Positions 7,600-17,641 are shown, numbered from the stretch's first letter. The stretch: 64,000 nucleotides of DNA from Brucella pseudogrignonensis (GCF_002252525.1 NZ_NNRM01000021.1:141319-205318); one strand, 5' to 3'. Notes: generated from the letters alone by a model not told the origin. Numbers and translations are program-made.

Positions 7600-10500
7600 A
7601 TGGCAGTCATCAATCCTATTCAGGCGCAGCGGTCGATTGATATCGGCAGCATTCCTGACACTCGTGTCGATAATAGCATCGGCCAAGGCATCGCACAGCT
7701 TGGTGGGGCTATAGGGAGCGCTGCTGAACAGCAGAACGTTTTGGCAAACCGTCGCCTTGAAATGCAGCGGCAGGCGGATGAGTTCGCAGCCAATCAATCA
7801 TTCCAGCGCTGGCAGGATGACAACGCACTCGAATTTGGTCAGTCCGAGCAGAAGATTGACCCGTCAGGAAAGGGATTCACCGATACTGTTTCGGGTATCT
7901 ACACGAAACGCTCTGAGGAGTTTCTTAAGACTGTCCCGGCGTCTTTGCAGCCTCGCTTTCAGGAACTGGTCGCCACCGCCCGCAACCAGTGGATTGATAA
8001 GGGCGCAGCTACCGAGATCGATCAGCGCAACACTTGGTATCGCACTGGCATCACAGAGCGTCAGCAGACCTTGCAAAATCAGGTCTTCAACGATCCCGCG
8101 ATGTTTGACGCAGCCAAGCAGGACGCCTACCGCACGATTGACGCCTCCGGTTTGCCGCCTTCGGAGAAGGAAGCGCTTCGCAAGAAGACAGACGAAATGT
8201 TTGCACTCACCATTGGTGAGCGTGAAATCCGTGATGCGGAGGTAAATCCAGTATCAGCTGGCAGTGCGGCAGAGCGCCTTGGTGTGACCGGTGCCGTGAC
8301 AACTTCCCGGGGAGGTGACGCAATGTCGCTGCTCCGTAAGTTTGAGGGGTTCCGAGAAACACCTTATTGGGACGTAAATGCTCACCGCGTTGGCTACGGT
8401 TCCGATACGATCACCACGGCAGACGGCCGCAAGGTGAAGGTCGAGCAGGGCATGAAGGTGAGCCGTGCGGACGCTGAGCGTGATCTGGCGCGACGTACCA
8501 AAGAATTTGAGCAAGGAGCCGCCGCCAAGGTTGGGGTTGAGAATTGGAACAATCTTGCCCCGAATGTACAGGCTGCACTGGTATCTGTCGCTTACAACTA
8601 TGGTTCTTTGCCTGATAACGTTGCTCAGGCCGCTCGTTCTGGTGATGTGCATGCTATTGCAACGGCAGTCGATGCAAGATCAGGCGATAACGGTGGTGTA
8701 AACCGCAAGCGCCGCATGGAAGAAGCGAACATCATTCGCGGTGGCGCTCAGATCACTGGCAATGCTCCAGCGTTTGACCCTGCCTCTATGGACCCACGCT
8801 ATGCAAATCTGTCGCTCTCTCAGCGTCTTTCATTGTATGACCAGACGCAAGCAGCAGCGCGGCGTGGGCAGACAGCTATCGATGCTCAGCAGACCGCCGC
8901 TTACAATTCACAAAAGGGCGCATTGCAGCTTGGGATTCAGACGGGTGATGTTTCCAGCTCGGAACAAATTCTGTCGAGCGGTATGAATGATAGCGATAAA
9001 GCAACGTTGATTTCTGCTCTGCGTTCGCGTCAGGGTGATCAAATTGCGGTAGGCGAAGCAGTCGCGGCTTTCCAGAATGGGAGCTTGACGGTCGATCCTT
9101 ATTCGACAGATGGACGCAAGCGTGTCGATGCTGTCGGTGATGTGATTTCCAAGTCTGTGCCAGCGGATCAGCAGCAGCCAGCATATGAGGAATTGGTGCG
9201 CCAGTCCGGAACGCTGCCGCAGTCCGTACTTAATAATATCCGGGCAGGCGCAGATAGTCAGGTCGCCTCCGAAGTGCAGGCCGCAATGCAGGCCGCTTCG
9301 CGCTTTGCACAAATCAATCCGTCCGCACTTGGTCGGCGCGAAGGTGGCGAGGCTATTCAGCGCAAGGTTGATGACTTCGATTACTATGTGAACACTCTCA
9401 ATCTCGATCCATCTGACGCCGCGCGCCGAATCGCGGAGCAAAACGACCCGAATAAGGTTCGTGACCGTAAGGCGCTTGAGCCAGCAGCGAAAGAGTTCCG
9501 TAAACAGCTTGAGGGCGCTGACATTGGCGCAATGTTCGATGACAGCTTTATGGGGTGGCGTTCGAATCCGAATGTAGGCTTCACGGAAGGGCAGGCGGCA
9601 GGCATAGCAGCGGATTACCTCGCGATAGCGGAAGAACAATTCTACCTCACGAGTGGCAACACCGATCTGGCTAAGTCTCGCGCAGAGCAGGAAATGAAGC
9701 GCCTCTATGGTGTTTCGGAAATCGGTGGCTCGAAAACCATCATGAAATACCCGCCTGAGAAATACTGGCCGGGTATGCCGGGGGAAAGCGATCCATATGC
9801 TTACGCCAAAGAGCAACTTATCGCTGATCTTGCAGAGGCGTTTCCAAATGATCCATTGTTGAATCCTGTTCGCTCGATGAAGGCTGGCCCGCAGGGCGCT
9901 GTTACTGGTCTTAAGGTCGAAGGGAATATTGATCTGGCTCGCCGTCCGCAGGTGGCAAACGAAGACGGCTCGATTAGCACGGTTCGCTCCATCTCTTTTA
10001 ATGAAGATGGTGCAGAAGTGCTGATCCCAACTGTTTCACCAGACGGCAAGATCCTTTCTGATGATGACGCAATTGCTTTGTACGAGCGAACTGGCCAGCA
10101 TCTTGGAAAGTTCAGCACTCCAGAAGCTGCAACCAAATATGCCGAAGCACTACACGACGCGCAGGCTAAGTTCTATGACCCGGCATCGATCGTTGCCGAC
10201 ACATTGACTGGCCGCGCAGATGGTCGTGATATTAAAATCCGGGGTGCTGCCGGTGTCGATGAATACCGAAACATGATCCGCGATACAGCATTGAGCCGTA
10301 TTGTGCTGGTTGCCACTCCAGAGACTGGAGCGGAGGCGAAATCGAACCATCTCCCCGGCTATACCGTCCTTTATAAAGATGAGAATGGCAACTTGCAGAC
10401 ACTGTATGGCAAGCAGTGGCGTCCTGACCCGCAGGCAGTAGTTAGCGGTGCGCGGCGCCAGCAGCAAGACCGCTTAGGTCGTGCGGGGGTATACCAACAG

Positions 10501-10731
10501 ACAGGGCAGGGCCTGGCTGACTTCCTCGCAGGTGGCGCTATACCAATGGGCGCAGGTAGCGCGTGGGATAACCCAGAGGCGCAACAGACGGCACCTATTC
10601 CAGCACAAGCACCATCAGCACCGGTTCCGACAACGCCAAATCCAACTGTTCAAGGCAACTTGCAGGATCAGCGCTCGCAGCTGTTCCAGAACGCACAGCA
10701 GAGCGGCATGCTCACGCCGGGGGGAATGTAA
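7600..10731 (+). CDS. Internal virion (ejection) protein with GH24 lysozyme domain
   Basis: The 1043-residue protein is long, Gln/Ala-rich and predicted helical, as expected of ejected core proteins. Residues about 242-385 form a T4-type lysozyme (GH24, muraminidase) domain: FEGF with the catalytic Glu at 249, Asp at 258 eight residues later, and VGYGSDT. The threonine normally five residues after Asp is replaced by Val264. The domain would cut peptidoglycan locally so the ejectosome can cross the cell wall. The C-terminal 50 residues are Pro/Gln-rich and probably disordered. Its stop overlaps the next ATG by one base (TAATG). A second, separate GH24 enzyme is encoded in the lysis cassette. 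Confidence 0.8.
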   Translation: MAVINPIQAQRSIDIGSIPDTRVDNSIGQGIAQLGGAIGSAAEQQNVLANRRLEMQRQADEFAANQSFQRWQDDNALEFGQSEQKIDPSGKGFTDTVSGIYTKRSEEFLKTVPASLQPRFQELVATARNQWIDKGAATEIDQRNTWYRTGITERQQTLQNQVFNDPAMFDAAKQDAYRTIDASGLPPSEKEALRKKTDEMFALTIGEREIRDAEVNPVSAGSAAERLGVTGAVTTSRGGDAMSLLRKFEGFRETPYWDVNAHRVGYGSDTITTADGRKVKVEQGMKVSRADAERDLARRTKEFEQGAAAKVGVENWNNLAPNVQAALVSVAYNYGSLPDNVAQAARSGDVHAIATAVDARSGDNGGVNRKRRMEEANIIRGGAQITGNAPAFDPASMDPRYANLSLSQRLSLYDQTQAAARRGQTAIDAQQTAAYNSQKGALQLGIQTGDVSSSEQILSSGMNDSDKATLISALRSRQGDQIAVGEAVAAFQNGSLTVDPYSTDGRKRVDAVGDVISKSVPADQQQPAYEELVRQSGTLPQSVLNNIRAGADSQVASEVQAAMQAASRFAQINPSALGRREGGEAIQRKVDDFDYYVNTLNLDPSDAARRIAEQNDPNKVRDRKALEPAAKEFRKQLEGADIGAMFDDSFMGWRSNPNVGFTEGQAAGIAADYLAIAEEQFYLTSGNTDLAKSRAEQEMKRLYGVSEIGGSKTIMKYPPEKYWPGMPGESDPYAYAKEQLIADLAEAFPNDPLLNPVRSMKAGPQGAVTGLKVEGNIDLARRPQVANEDGSISTVRSISFNEDGAEVLIPTVSPDGKILSDDDAIALYERTGQHLGKFSTPEAATKYAEALHDAQAKFYDPASIVADTLTGRADGRDIKIRGAAGVDEYRNMIRDTALSRIVLVATPETGAEAKSNHLPGYTVLYKDENGNLQTLYGKQWRPDPQAVVSGARRQQQDRLGRAGVYQQTGQGLADFLAGGAIPMGAGSAWDNPEAQQTAPIPAQAPSAPVPTTPNPTVQGNLQDQRSQLFQNAQQSGMLTPGGM

Positions 10732-13700
10732 TGCCGTTTTATGAACCTACCGTTCGCGTGAAAGAGTTGACGAACATTGCTCCAGTTGAGCAGCCAGACG
10801 ATCCAAGCCTTGGCGAGACATGGGGCGCGGCGTTCCGGACCGAAAACATTGTGGGTTCTTATCTGTCATCGCGTGGCGTTCAGAACCCTTACGAAGTCGA
10901 ACAGGGCTTCAACTCCATCGACTATGTGAAAGACGACCCGGATTTTGCACAACATGTCGAGCGCTTTGGCGGCGTCTTCAATCGTAAGGCGGCTGACGCC
11001 CTTAAGGTTCAAATCAAGCGCGAGGAAGAAGACCGGCGCACGCTGGACGCCGCAGGGATTAATGGCACAATAGCGTCACTCGCGGCTGGCGTGTTTGATA
11101 TTCCTACGGTCTTCTCGGTTGGCGGCGGTATCGCGGGCGCAGGGAGAACCGCACTCGGCACGGCCATTCGCACCAGTGCTGGAGCAGGCATCGATGCTGC
11201 TGTTTCCGAAACTGGCCTGCAGCTCACACAGCAGACCAGAACTGGCGAAGAAACAGCGTTTAATGTTGGCGGTTCAATCCTATTGGGTGGCGCACTTGGC
11301 ACACTGGCAGGGCGCTATCTGTCGAATGCCGAAGCTTCTGCACTCACTCGGAAGATTGAGGAACAAGGCCGTGGATTCGATGAAGCTGACGCGGCAGTGT
11401 TTGGCACAGGCGGCGGCGCGCAATCAGCAGGCGCGGCGGCAGTAACCAAAGGTCCGATGCATTTAAAGGACGAAGCGCTTATCAATAAGATTTGGGGCGT
11501 CCGCTCACAGGATCCGCTTATCCGTTCACAGCTATCTGATTTTGATGAAACACGAAACACGGTTCGCCAATTGGCAGAAACTCCGCTGGAATATGCCGAA
11601 AACGCGCAGGGAGTAGCAACCGAGATTGGCGGCTCAGTCGAAACCCGCATGAAGATGTGGCAGGCGCCGCTCGCTGATAGCTTGCAGCAGATCGATACTG
11701 CTTATGCGAAATACTTCCACAGCACGCCAGAGCCGACAGGCTGGCAGCGTCGACTTGCTCCGATGCGCTCGGAAATGCAGCGCATCACTGGCGGCGACAA
11801 GCTGACGTTCAAACAGTTCAAGGAAGAAGTGGGACGTGCAGCTTTCAGCGGCGACACACATGCAATTCCAGAAGTAGCGGAAGCTGCAAAGGTTTACCGT
11901 CAAATTGATGATGCGATGAAGCGAGCTGCTATCGAAGCGCGTCTTTTGCCAGAAGATATTGCAGTTGAGGCAGATATTTCTCACCTGTTCCGTATGTACA
12001 ACAAGGACAAGATTGCTGCGTATCGCTCAGACTTTGGCCGAATCCTGCACGACTATTTCATAACTAAGCGCGATGCGGCGGCGAAGATCGGTGACGCTGA
12101 AAACGTTGCAAGGAAGGCAGACGCTAAGGCAGATGCAGCGGCAAAGAAGGCAGAAGAATTTTCGCGCCTCTCCGATCAGGAAGTAAGTGAACTGGTCGAG
12201 GAAACGATTGATACAATCCTCGGCAATGTGGACGGTCGTATCCCATATGACAGTATTGTTTCCGGTCCACGCGGTCCGTTGAAAGAGCGTCTTCTCCGCA
12301 TTGAGAGCAAGAAGATTCAGGAATTTCTCAATACCGATATCGAAGAAGTGCTTCATGCTCAAACGCGCACCATGTCCGCTGATGTGGAGCTTGCCAAGAA
12401 ATTCGGCTCCGTCGATATGTCTGAGCAGATTGCTAAGATTAATGACGAGGCGAACCGGAGGATTGCTGCCGTTGATCGTATGACAGACAAAGACGGCAAG
12501 GCCGTATCCCCAGAGGTTAAAGCCAAGGAACGCGCACGGCTCGACAGATCGCGCAAAAGCGCGGTTCGCGATATCGAAGCAATGCGCGACCGTTTACGCG
12601 GTCAATATGCCTTGCCTTCAAACCCTGATGGAATCGTCCTGCGGGCGGGACGCGTGGCGCGAAACCTGAATTATCTTCGCCTCCTCGGTGGCATGACGCT
12701 GTCAGCCTTCCCGGATATGGCCGGTATTGTTCTCAAGCATGGACTTACCTCAACATTCCGCGACGGGTTCGCGCCTCTCGTCTCCAACATGAAGGCTGTG
12801 AAGCTGGCCGGTGCGGAAGTGAAGGCCGCAGGCACTGCACTTGATATGATCCTCGATAGCCGTGCCATGTCTCTTGCTGAGATTGGCGATGACTTCGGAC
12901 GCGGTAGTAAATTCGAACGAGCCATTAAATCAGCTGGCACTCGCTTTGGTGTTGTCTCTCTTATGGCTCCTTGGAATGCTTCAATGAAGCAATTCAGCGG
13001 CATGATCGTGATGACCAATCTTTTGCGCGCTGCTGAAAAGGTGGCAAATGGCGGTGCCAGTCCGAAGGAAATCAGAAAGCTTGCGGCCGCAGGCATCAAT
13101 GCCGATCTGGCGCAGCGTATCACCCAACAATTCGCGAAACACGGCGAGACACAAAGTGGCGTACTGTTGGCAAAAGCTGGCGCTTGGGAAGACAGGCTTG
13201 CACGAGAAGCTTTCCGATCCGCTGTTGTTCGTGACGTTGACCGCATCATTGTAACTCCTGGACAGGATAAACCTCTCTGGATGAGTACCGAACTTGGCAA
13301 AACTGTCGGTCAGTTCAAGAGCTTCAACGTTTCAGCAATGCAGCGTATCGCGCTATCCGCCTTGCAGCAGCGAGACGCGGAAACTTTGGCCGGCGTTGTA
13401 ACTGCCCTATCGCTTGGTGCGATGACCTATGCTGCCAAGCAGGCAGTTGCAGGAAAAGAACTTTCGGACAAACCATCGGTATGGGCAACGAACGCATTTG
13501 ACTGGTCTGGCCTTGCTGGTTGGTTCATGGAAGTTAACAACGTGGCTGAAAAGGCTACACGAGGTCGAGTAGGTTTGTCAGCACTAACCGGCGAGCAGAT
13601 GAGCCGATATCAGTCACGAAACGTTGTTGGCGCGTTCCTTGGCCCAACGCCTGATGCAGTCTCCGACATTTTCCAGTTCACAGGATCGATGTTCGCGGGC

Positions 13701-13838
13701 GATACGACAAAATCAGACTTGAGGAAAATGCGGCAATTGCTGCCTTTCCAAAACCTTTTCTATGTCCGTGGTCTTCTTAATCAGGTAGAATCCGCAACTG
13801 GCGATGCATTGAAACTACCAGAGACAAGGAAGAACTGA
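10731..13838 (+). CDS. Large internal virion (DNA ejection) protein
   Basis: The 1035-residue product is in the place of T7 gp16. Glycine/alanine-rich hydrophobic stretches at about residues 105-150 and 170-195 look membrane-active, consistent with an ejection protein that lines the channel through the inner membrane. A coiled-coil-like, Ala/Lys-rich region lies near residues 450-480 and another charged helical region at 560-620. No transglycosylase motif is seen here, in line with the lysozyme domain being carried by the previous protein. The start overlaps the upstream stop, so the two large ejection proteins are translationally coupled. Confidence 0.75.
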   Translation: MPFYEPTVRVKELTNIAPVEQPDDPSLGETWGAAFRTENIVGSYLSSRGVQNPYEVEQGFNSIDYVKDDPDFAQHVERFGGVFNRKAADALKVQIKREEEDRRTLDAAGINGTIASLAAGVFDIPTVFSVGGGIAGAGRTALGTAIRTSAGAGIDAAVSETGLQLTQQTRTGEETAFNVGGSILLGGALGTLAGRYLSNAEASALTRKIEEQGRGFDEADAAVFGTGGGAQSAGAAAVTKGPMHLKDEALINKIWGVRSQDPLIRSQLSDFDETRNTVRQLAETPLEYAENAQGVATEIGGSVETRMKMWQAPLADSLQQIDTAYAKYFHSTPEPTGWQRRLAPMRSEMQRITGGDKLTFKQFKEEVGRAAFSGDTHAIPEVAEAAKVYRQIDDAMKRAAIEARLLPEDIAVEADISHLFRMYNKDKIAAYRSDFGRILHDYFITKRDAAAKIGDAENVARKADAKADAAAKKAEEFSRLSDQEVSELVEETIDTILGNVDGRIPYDSIVSGPRGPLKERLLRIESKKIQEFLNTDIEEVLHAQTRTMSADVELAKKFGSVDMSEQIAKINDEANRRIAAVDRMTDKDGKAVSPEVKAKERARLDRSRKSAVRDIEAMRDRLRGQYALPSNPDGIVLRAGRVARNLNYLRLLGGMTLSAFPDMAGIVLKHGLTSTFRDGFAPLVSNMKAVKLAGAEVKAAGTALDMILDSRAMSLAEIGDDFGRGSKFERAIKSAGTRFGVVSLMAPWNASMKQFSGMIVMTNLLRAAEKVANGGASPKEIRKLAAAGINADLAQRITQQFAKHGETQSGVLLAKAGAWEDRLAREAFRSAVVRDVDRIIVTPGQDKPLWMSTELGKTVGQFKSFNVSAMQRIALSALQQRDAETLAGVVTALSLGAMTYAAKQAVAGKELSDKPSVWATNAFDWSGLAGWFMEVNNVAEKATRGRVGLSALTGEQMSRYQSRNVVGAFLGPTPDAVSDIFQFTGSMFAGDTTKSDLRKMRQLLPFQNLFYVRGLLNQVESATGDALKLPETRKN

Positions 13839-14057
13839 TTGTTTCTCATACAGCTGCTCGCCGTGCTTACATTCTTTCCCATGATAATCGCTGCGCTGAT
13901 GTCCATTTCGGCGCTACGCAAAAAAGAACATGACTTCGCAATGAAATCAGGCGCGGTCTTTCTCGTCTGCCTGCTGATCGTTGTCATTGCACCCAAGGGC
14001 AAACCCCACATGTCTGACGGTTGCCGTTCTTACGGGCGCTTCGCGACTGACTGTTAA
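13839..14057 (+). CDS. Small two-segment membrane protein of unknown function
   Basis: A TTG at 13839 follows the upstream stop directly and has AAGGA eight bases before it. The 72-residue product has two hydrophobic segments (residues about 2-22 and 38-51) separated by a charged loop, then a Cys/Arg-containing tail. This resembles small holin-like or superinfection-exclusion proteins, but no family motif is visible. It lies between ejection protein and tail spike, a common place for small unassigned genes. Two terminators follow. Confidence 0.5.
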   Translation: MFLIQLLAVLTFFPMIIAALMSISALRKKEHDFAMKSGAVFLVCLLIVVIAPKGKPHMSDGCRSYGRFATDC

Positions 14058-14080
14058 CTGATCTCAACAATCTGAATATC

Positions 14081-14107
14081 CCGCCTCGCTCACGCGGGGC
14101 CTTTTTC
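14081..14107 (+). terminator. Intrinsic terminator, first of a pair
   Basis: Inverted repeat CCCGC / GCGGG with a 9-base loop, followed by GCCTTTTTC. Moderate stem. Confidence 0.6.
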
Positions 14108-14112
14108 GTTTC

Positions 14113-14143
14113 AGGCCGTCCTTTCGCAGGACGGCCTTTTTCT
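14113..14143 (+). terminator. Intrinsic terminator before tail spike gene
   Basis: A perfect 10-bp stem AGGCCGTCCT / AGGACGGCCT with a TTCGC loop is followed by a T run. It ends 13 bases before the spike start codon, so spike expression depends on read-through or on a promoter not identified here. Confidence 0.85.
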
Positions 14144-14155
14144 TTGGAGCCTCGC

Positions 14156-16102
14156 ATGACTGTTCCTGTACCTGACCAGCTCGAATACATCTCTGATGCT
14201 AACGGAGTAACTAAGGACTTCTCTTATCCAAAGCGCTTTTTGCAGAAAGATGAGGTAGTCGTTGCGCTCCGGGATGCTGATGGCGTGGAAACCCCGCAAG
14301 TCTTGAACACACACTACACCATCGCTGGAAGTTCTTGGCCGAATGGCGGGACAGTATCGTTTATCACTGCGCCGCTAGCTCCATATAAAGTCGTGCGCTA
14401 TCGCATGACGCAGGCCAAGCAGACAGTCGATCTGGAGAACAATCAGCGAAACGACGCCCCAAGCGTCGAACTTCAGCTTGATCGTCTCACTATGGCGATT
14501 CAGGACAGAGGAAGCTTTCTAACCCGTATTTGGGATTGGCTGACTTCCACGGCGATTGCACTGAGGATGGAGCGTGCGGCTAGAATAGCAGGCGACGCTG
14601 CGCTAAATGTACGTGTTGATCAGGAAATCATTGATCGCGCTGATGGTGATAAGGCGCTGGCTTCACTTGTAGGTCAAGCTGGCTCCATTGAAGTGCCGCT
14701 TTTTGATACGGCACTTGCCGTTGCTTTTGCTGTCATCAAGCCTACAGTCAATGCAATTCGTACCAGCGGTTATTCTGCGGCGGGTGATGGTGGATCTGCA
14801 ATCTATATTCGAGTAGACGCAGAACCCCTGCATGCAGGGAAGATTCGGACGCTAGACGGTGCTTGGTTCGAGATAGTAGGGCCGCTCAATGTTCGTCAGT
14901 TCGGTGCTAAGGGCGACAATGTGACGAATGATACGGTTGCGATTAATGCCGCAATCACTGCTGCCGATGCCCTTTCTGAAGGCGAACTGCGTATCCCGGC
15001 GGGAAGTTACTTGCTCTCCCAGCGCATTGATGTGCCAGTCAACAGTCCTTTAATTATCACGGGGGATGGTCAGACGAAAACTGTGTTTCGTCAGGGGAAT
15101 CCATCGGCGGGTGGAATAAGATTTAGGCGCAATAATTACGTCTCCCTCGGCGGAGGGATTAGAGATTGCAGCATTGAAGCCGGACCGGGGTTCTTGAATA
15201 GTGGATTTTTTGGAGATGGTTCTTCGGGAACTGGATTGGATTTGATCCGCCCCAACGACGGTTTTATTGTTGACAATGTGGGCGTCTATAACTTTGCAGT
15301 GAATATGGCAGAGAAGGGTGGATGGAACGCGAGATACCGAAACCTTGTCTCGTTGTTTTACAGATACTCTGGCTTTCTTATCACTAAGTCGGATGACGGC
15401 GTGGTAGGCGGCAGTAGTACCCTGCTAACTTCGAAAGTATCGAATAATGGATATACCGGCGCTGTAAAGACTGACGCCAAAGGGTTGGACATTCGCGCAA
15501 CGGGTGGCTTCCAGTTCGGGAAGGTCGATGTTACTGGCGCTTATAATGGTGTACACGTAAAACCAGCGGCGGGTGATCAGGTCGCATATCTCTTCTTCGA
15601 TACCGTTCTAGCTGATACTTGTCTCGGTGATGGATGGGTATTTGATGGCACTGATGGGAAGATTGTTACTGTTGGCGGAAGTCTCTGTTGGGGAGCTTAC
15701 TGTGACGGAAATGGTATGGTGACTAAAGGTGCAAATCTTGATGATCTCACCATGACAAACATGGCCCTCCGCCAAAACAAGCTTCGCGGATGGCATAATC
15801 AGGGCGGTACTAATCTTTCGCTGGACGCGGCAAAGGTAGCAGCCAACAGCCGTGATAATCCTGTACATATGCCTGGTATTGAAATCGATGCCGCCGTGGT
15901 TGATTGGAAGATCACCAGTTGCCGGATTGGAAATTATGCAAATGCTGGTGTAGTTTCGCAAGGGGATGGTGTTCGCATCAATGCCGGTGCAGACTATGGC
16001 GTTGTTGTAGGGAATAAGTGCAATGGATCTGCCCCCGGTTATGCTGGTGTAAATAACATGAGCATCGCTCCAGATATTATCGTGGCCAATAATCAATCGT
16101 AA
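14156..16102 (+). CDS. Tail spike / fibre with pectate-lyase-like beta-helix
   Basis: The ATG at 14156 has GGAG six bases upstream; a TTG at 14144 is disfavoured. Residues 1-120 resemble the T7 gp17-type N-terminal adaptor that attaches fibres to the nozzle (VTKDFSYPKRFL, then the ELQLDRLTMAIQDRG helix). After a short helical linker, residues about 245-560 are a right-handed beta-helix start (VRQFGAKGDNVTNDTVAINA), the pectate_lyase_3 pattern of tail spikes that bind or cleave surface polysaccharide. The C-terminal part is repetitive Asn/Gly-rich beta-helix. GC falls from about 14800 on. The adjacent acyltransferase suggests that the receptor is a polysaccharide the lysogen modifies. Confidence 0.8.
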   Translation: MTVPVPDQLEYISDANGVTKDFSYPKRFLQKDEVVVALRDADGVETPQVLNTHYTIAGSSWPNGGTVSFITAPLAPYKVVRYRMTQAKQTVDLENNQRNDAPSVELQLDRLTMAIQDRGSFLTRIWDWLTSTAIALRMERAARIAGDAALNVRVDQEIIDRADGDKALASLVGQAGSIEVPLFDTALAVAFAVIKPTVNAIRTSGYSAAGDGGSAIYIRVDAEPLHAGKIRTLDGAWFEIVGPLNVRQFGAKGDNVTNDTVAINAAITAADALSEGELRIPAGSYLLSQRIDVPVNSPLIITGDGQTKTVFRQGNPSAGGIRFRRNNYVSLGGGIRDCSIEAGPGFLNSGFFGDGSSGTGLDLIRPNDGFIVDNVGVYNFAVNMAEKGGWNARYRNLVSLFYRYSGFLITKSDDGVVGGSSTLLTSKVSNNGYTGAVKTDAKGLDIRATGGFQFGKVDVTGAYNGVHVKPAAGDQVAYLFFDTVLADTCLGDGWVFDGTDGKIVTVGGSLCWGAYCDGNGMVTKGANLDDLTMTNMALRQNKLRGWHNQGGTNLSLDAAKVAANSRDNPVHMPGIEIDAAVVDWKITSCRIGNYANAGVVSQGDGVRINAGADYGVVVGNKCNGSAPGYAGVNNMSIAPDIIVANNQS

Positions 16103-16103
16103 A

Positions 16104-17189
16104 TCATTTGATAATGTAAGGTTTCTTAAATGCGTGAAAAGGCTTTTCTATTGCATAGTACACTAACGTTCCGATTGCTATTACTATTGGAATTTCAATA
16201 ATGGTGCAGGTGATTATAGCGTCAATTTTATCGTTTGATGTGAACTGAATTGATCTCCATTCAAGTATCTTTGCTAGATTTAATTCAATTATCCTATGAA
16301 CAATGTATATTGAGAAGCTGATTTCTCCAACAAATATAGCTGGTTTATTAATAATTGCCGGTATGTTTATGTCCATTTTTAAGAATGCCAATATAAACCA
16401 AGCGAAAGCTAGTGCTTGAACGTCCGGCCAAATGATCGAAAACCAGTGCATCATCGGCTTGTCTTCCCACGGGTGCGCAGACCCATAAATCTCGTGGAAG
16501 TACTGAACGGAGATTGCAATCATCACGATCGAAGCCAACAGAGAAAGGGAGCCGCCGACAAACGGCATACGCCAATTTCGGTATGCATATCCCGCAAGCA
16601 TTCCAATAAGGAACTGATCTCCTCGCCCTAATAGCGTCCAGTATCCAAGGTGGTTGACATCGTGATCAAGCCCCCAGAGAGCAGCGCGTAGAAGAATCAG
16701 GACGATGACGAGTAAGACAATTCGTTGAATTCCATCTCTTGCCAACACTAAAGTAAGGAATGGGAAAATAAGGTAAAACTGGAACTCAATGACAATAGAC
16801 CAAGTTTGACCAAACATTGTTCCCGGCCATGCAGTCGGGGCAAAAAGCGCCATCTGCATTAAAAAATCGGGAAAACTGCTTTTCAGTGTCAGAACACCAG
16901 CCAAAACAGCTAGTCCATACAGCGGGTAAATTCTCCACATTCGTGCTTGGATAAACCGCCAGTAATTAACCTTCTTTCCAGCCACGATGTATTCAAAGAT
17001 AAACCCGGAAACTACACAAAATAGAGAAACTCCTATTGCGCCTTCGGCTAGAATGCTTGCTCCCATCGGCCAAGTGTCGGTTTTAAAGCTGGGCAGAAAT
17101 GAATCGAGATAATGTCGGTATACAACCAACAATGCTCCAATTCCGCGTATAATATCCAACCTGCTTAAATAATTAGGGTTGCTGAGCAT
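16104..17189 (-). CDS. Acyltransferase family 3 (O-antigen/EPS acetylase, OafA-like)
   Basis: The 361-residue product is an integral membrane acyltransferase-3 enzyme with roughly ten hydrophobic segments. The family hallmarks are present: RLDIIRGIGALLVVYRHY near the N-terminus with the conserved Arg and His, FCVVSGFIF at about residue 58, and the RMWRIYPLY motif at about 88. Such enzymes move acetyl groups from the cytoplasm onto lipopolysaccharide or exopolysaccharide. It is on the opposite strand to all late genes, has lower GC, and converges on the spike gene with one base between stops. This is the layout of a lysogenic-conversion moron: the prophage changes the surface glycan its own spike recognises. 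Substrate is inferred. Confidence 0.75.
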   Translation of the reverse strand: MLSNPNYLSRLDIIRGIGALLVVYRHYLDSFLPSFKTDTWPMGASILAEGAIGVSLFCVVSGFIFEYIVAGKKVNYWRFIQARMWRIYPLYGLAVLAGVLTLKSSFPDFLMQMALFAPTAWPGTMFGQTWSIVIEFQFYLIFPFLTLVLARDGIQRIVLLVIVLILLRAALWGLDHDVNHLGYWTLLGRGDQFLIGMLAGYAYRNWRMPFVGGSLSLLASIVMIAISVQYFHEIYGSAHPWEDKPMMHWFSIIWPDVQALAFAWFILAFLKMDINIPAIINKPAIFVGEISFSIYIVHRIIELNLAKILEWRSIQFTSNDKIDAIITCTIIEIPIVIAIGTLVYYAIEKPFHAFKKPYIIK

Positions 17190-17405
17190 AAAGTTAATGT
17201 TTCCGAATGTTTCCCGTTTTGCCTGTCACCATTAAGCGAAGATTTTGAGACCCGCAATCGGCGCTCAGTTCTTTACCCAGTATTTGCAAATAACAAAGCT
17301 CTTCACTCCGATCTGTGCTTTGCGCCGCTCGCCCGATCCTGAGAGTTTCCTGCAACGGAATAATCAGGATCGTACGCAACGCCAGCCATAATCTCAGAAT
17401 AATGC

Positions 17406-17443
17406 AAAAAGAAAGCCCCGACCGATTATATGCGGTCAGGGCT
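17406..17443 (-). terminator. Minus-strand terminator hairpin 1 of 4
   Basis: The 11-base arms at 17414-17424 and 17433-17443 pair with one G-U wobble when read on the - strand (a C/A mismatch on +), with an 8-base loop, followed on - by TTTCTTTTT. This shows that the - strand is the functional RNA. Confidence 0.65.
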
Positions 17444-17507
17444 GCGCAGATCGCCGGTCACGTCACGAGGATGACCTGCGCAAGGCAAGCTTACCCCCGC
17501 CATCGAA

Positions 17508-17545
17508 TGAAGAAAACCCCAGCAAGTCGGTAGCCTTGCCGGGGT
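17508..17545 (-). terminator. Minus-strand terminator hairpin 2 of 4
   Basis: Arms 17516-17526 and 17535-17545 (11 bp, one G-U on -) with an 8-base loop, followed on the - strand by TTTTCTTC. Confidence 0.55.
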
Positions 17546-17602
17546 CGCGCGTAATGAAGGTCTGATATTCAATGACGCGATAATAGCATAACAATCTTCG
17601 AA

Positions 17603-17641
17603 TAAAAGAAAAGCCCCAGAGGCGCTTGAAATCTCTGGGGC
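17603..17641 (-). terminator. Minus-strand terminator hairpin 3 of 4
   Basis: Perfect 9-bp stem, arms 17613-17621 and 17633-17641 (GCCCCAGAG / CTCTGGGGC), 11-base loop, followed on the - strand by TTTTCTTTT. Confidence 0.65.

Noticed and set aside
17315-17533. 72-codon plus-strand frame across the first two hairpins
   Set aside because: Composition follows the hairpin repeats, there is no ribosome binding site, and the G-U pattern shows that the - strand RNA is the one under selection.
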